Shown here piece after piece: positions 50,766 to 50,815 of a stretch of DNA of 50,815 nucleotides; the first letter of the stretch is position 1, and each line of letters begins with the position of its first letter. Both the position numbers and the translations under genes were made by a program. The notes beneath the pieces are model-generated. The model saw only the letters and a list, made by a program, of their open reading frames with translations, was not told the origin of the DNA and did not search any database. The stretch is taken from positions 1 through 50,815 of the forward strand of contig JBIITN010000014.1 in the NCBI GenBank assembly GCA_044340485.1, written 5' to 3'. This DNA is from UBA2093 sp044340485 (lineage in GTDB: Bacteria > Actinomycetota > Acidimicrobiia > Acidimicrobiales > Ilumatobacteraceae).

Positions 50766-50815
50766 ATGGAACTCACCGCTGTCACCTACGACGTTCGCGA
50801 TGGGGTCGCGATCGT
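50766..50815 (+). CDS. Start of an enoyl-CoA hydratase-like gene (partial)
   Basis: The first 16 codons, MELTAVTYDVRDGVAI, match the usual beginning of enoyl-CoA hydratase/isomerase proteins (short strand, then DGVAxV). The gene runs off the window. It would continue the catabolic series of dehydrogenase, monooxygenase and reductases. The call rests on a very short stretch. Confidence 0.55.
   Translation, partial: MELTAVTYDVRDGVAI

Overview
This window looks like chromosomal DNA of a mid-GC actinobacterium, most likely of the Acidimicrobiia / Ilumatobacter-like branch. That placement is an inference. It rests on the conserved order tig-clpP-clpX-folC-ndk-mreBCD-mrdA-rodA-rne/rng-rplU-rpmA-obg-proB, frequent GTG starts, few strong Shine-Dalgarno sequences, an F420-type luciferase-like oxidoreductase, SURF1, and several genes with a TAGNNT box just before the start codon. 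I see no phage genes, transposases, CRISPR array or rRNA. Three tRNA genes are present, all with an encoded CCA end.

Region 1 (1-8214) is transcribed leftward. A cytochrome P450 lies just downstream of tRNA-Gly(TCC). A tight run follows: DEAD-box helicase, carboxymuconolactone-decarboxylase-like protein, TauE/SafE permease, RimK-like ATP-grasp ligase, membrane-anchored molybdopterin oxidoreductase of the sulfite oxidase fold, and a small lipoprotein. tRNA-Pro(TGG) and a small SH3-like protein come next.

Region 2 (8325-25692) is the housekeeping core, nearly all rightward. It covers protein folding and proteolysis (tig, clpP, clpX), folate (folC), nucleotides (ndk), the rod-shape and peptidoglycan elongation machine (mreB, mreC, mreD, mrdA/PBP2, rodA), RNase E/G, ribosomal proteins L21 and L27, the GTPase Obg and glutamate 5-kinase. 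A dNTPase-like HD protein is inserted in the opposite direction. MurJ, the lipid II flippase, lies just beyond and converges on proB.

Region 3 (27352-34133) holds a rightward operon of MoxR AAA+ ATPase, CoxE-like VWA protein, histidine phosphatase, GMC oxidoreductase and metallo-beta-lactamase-fold hydrolase. It is met by a leftward pair, a SET-domain protein and SURF1.

Region 4 (34282-42545) carries an acyl-CoA synthetase, a compact SAM-clan riboswitch in front of metX, two small uncharacterised genes, an EamA transporter, tRNA-Gly(GCC), an 18-bp tandem repeat array, a TetR regulator with a K+-channel-like protein, a PLDc_N/SHOCT protein with a strong terminator, and a ClC-type channel.

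Region 5 (42627-50815) is an accessory catabolic region. It has both subunits of an N,N-dimethylformamidase-like amidohydrolase, RimI, a long Baeyer-Villiger monooxygenase of the 4-hydroxyacetophenone monooxygenase type, a zinc alcohol dehydrogenase, an F420-type LLM oxidoreductase, a PRISE-like short-chain reductase and the first codons of an enoyl-CoA hydratase-like gene. This suggests ketone and amide breakdown feeding acyl-CoA metabolism.

The most notable items are the minimal-P2 SAM-clan riboswitch before metX, the shared TAGNNT leaderless-type promoters, the dimethylformamidase-like pair, the MoxR/VWA/GMC/MBL operon, the SET protein, and lineage-specific insertions in MreC and PBP2.
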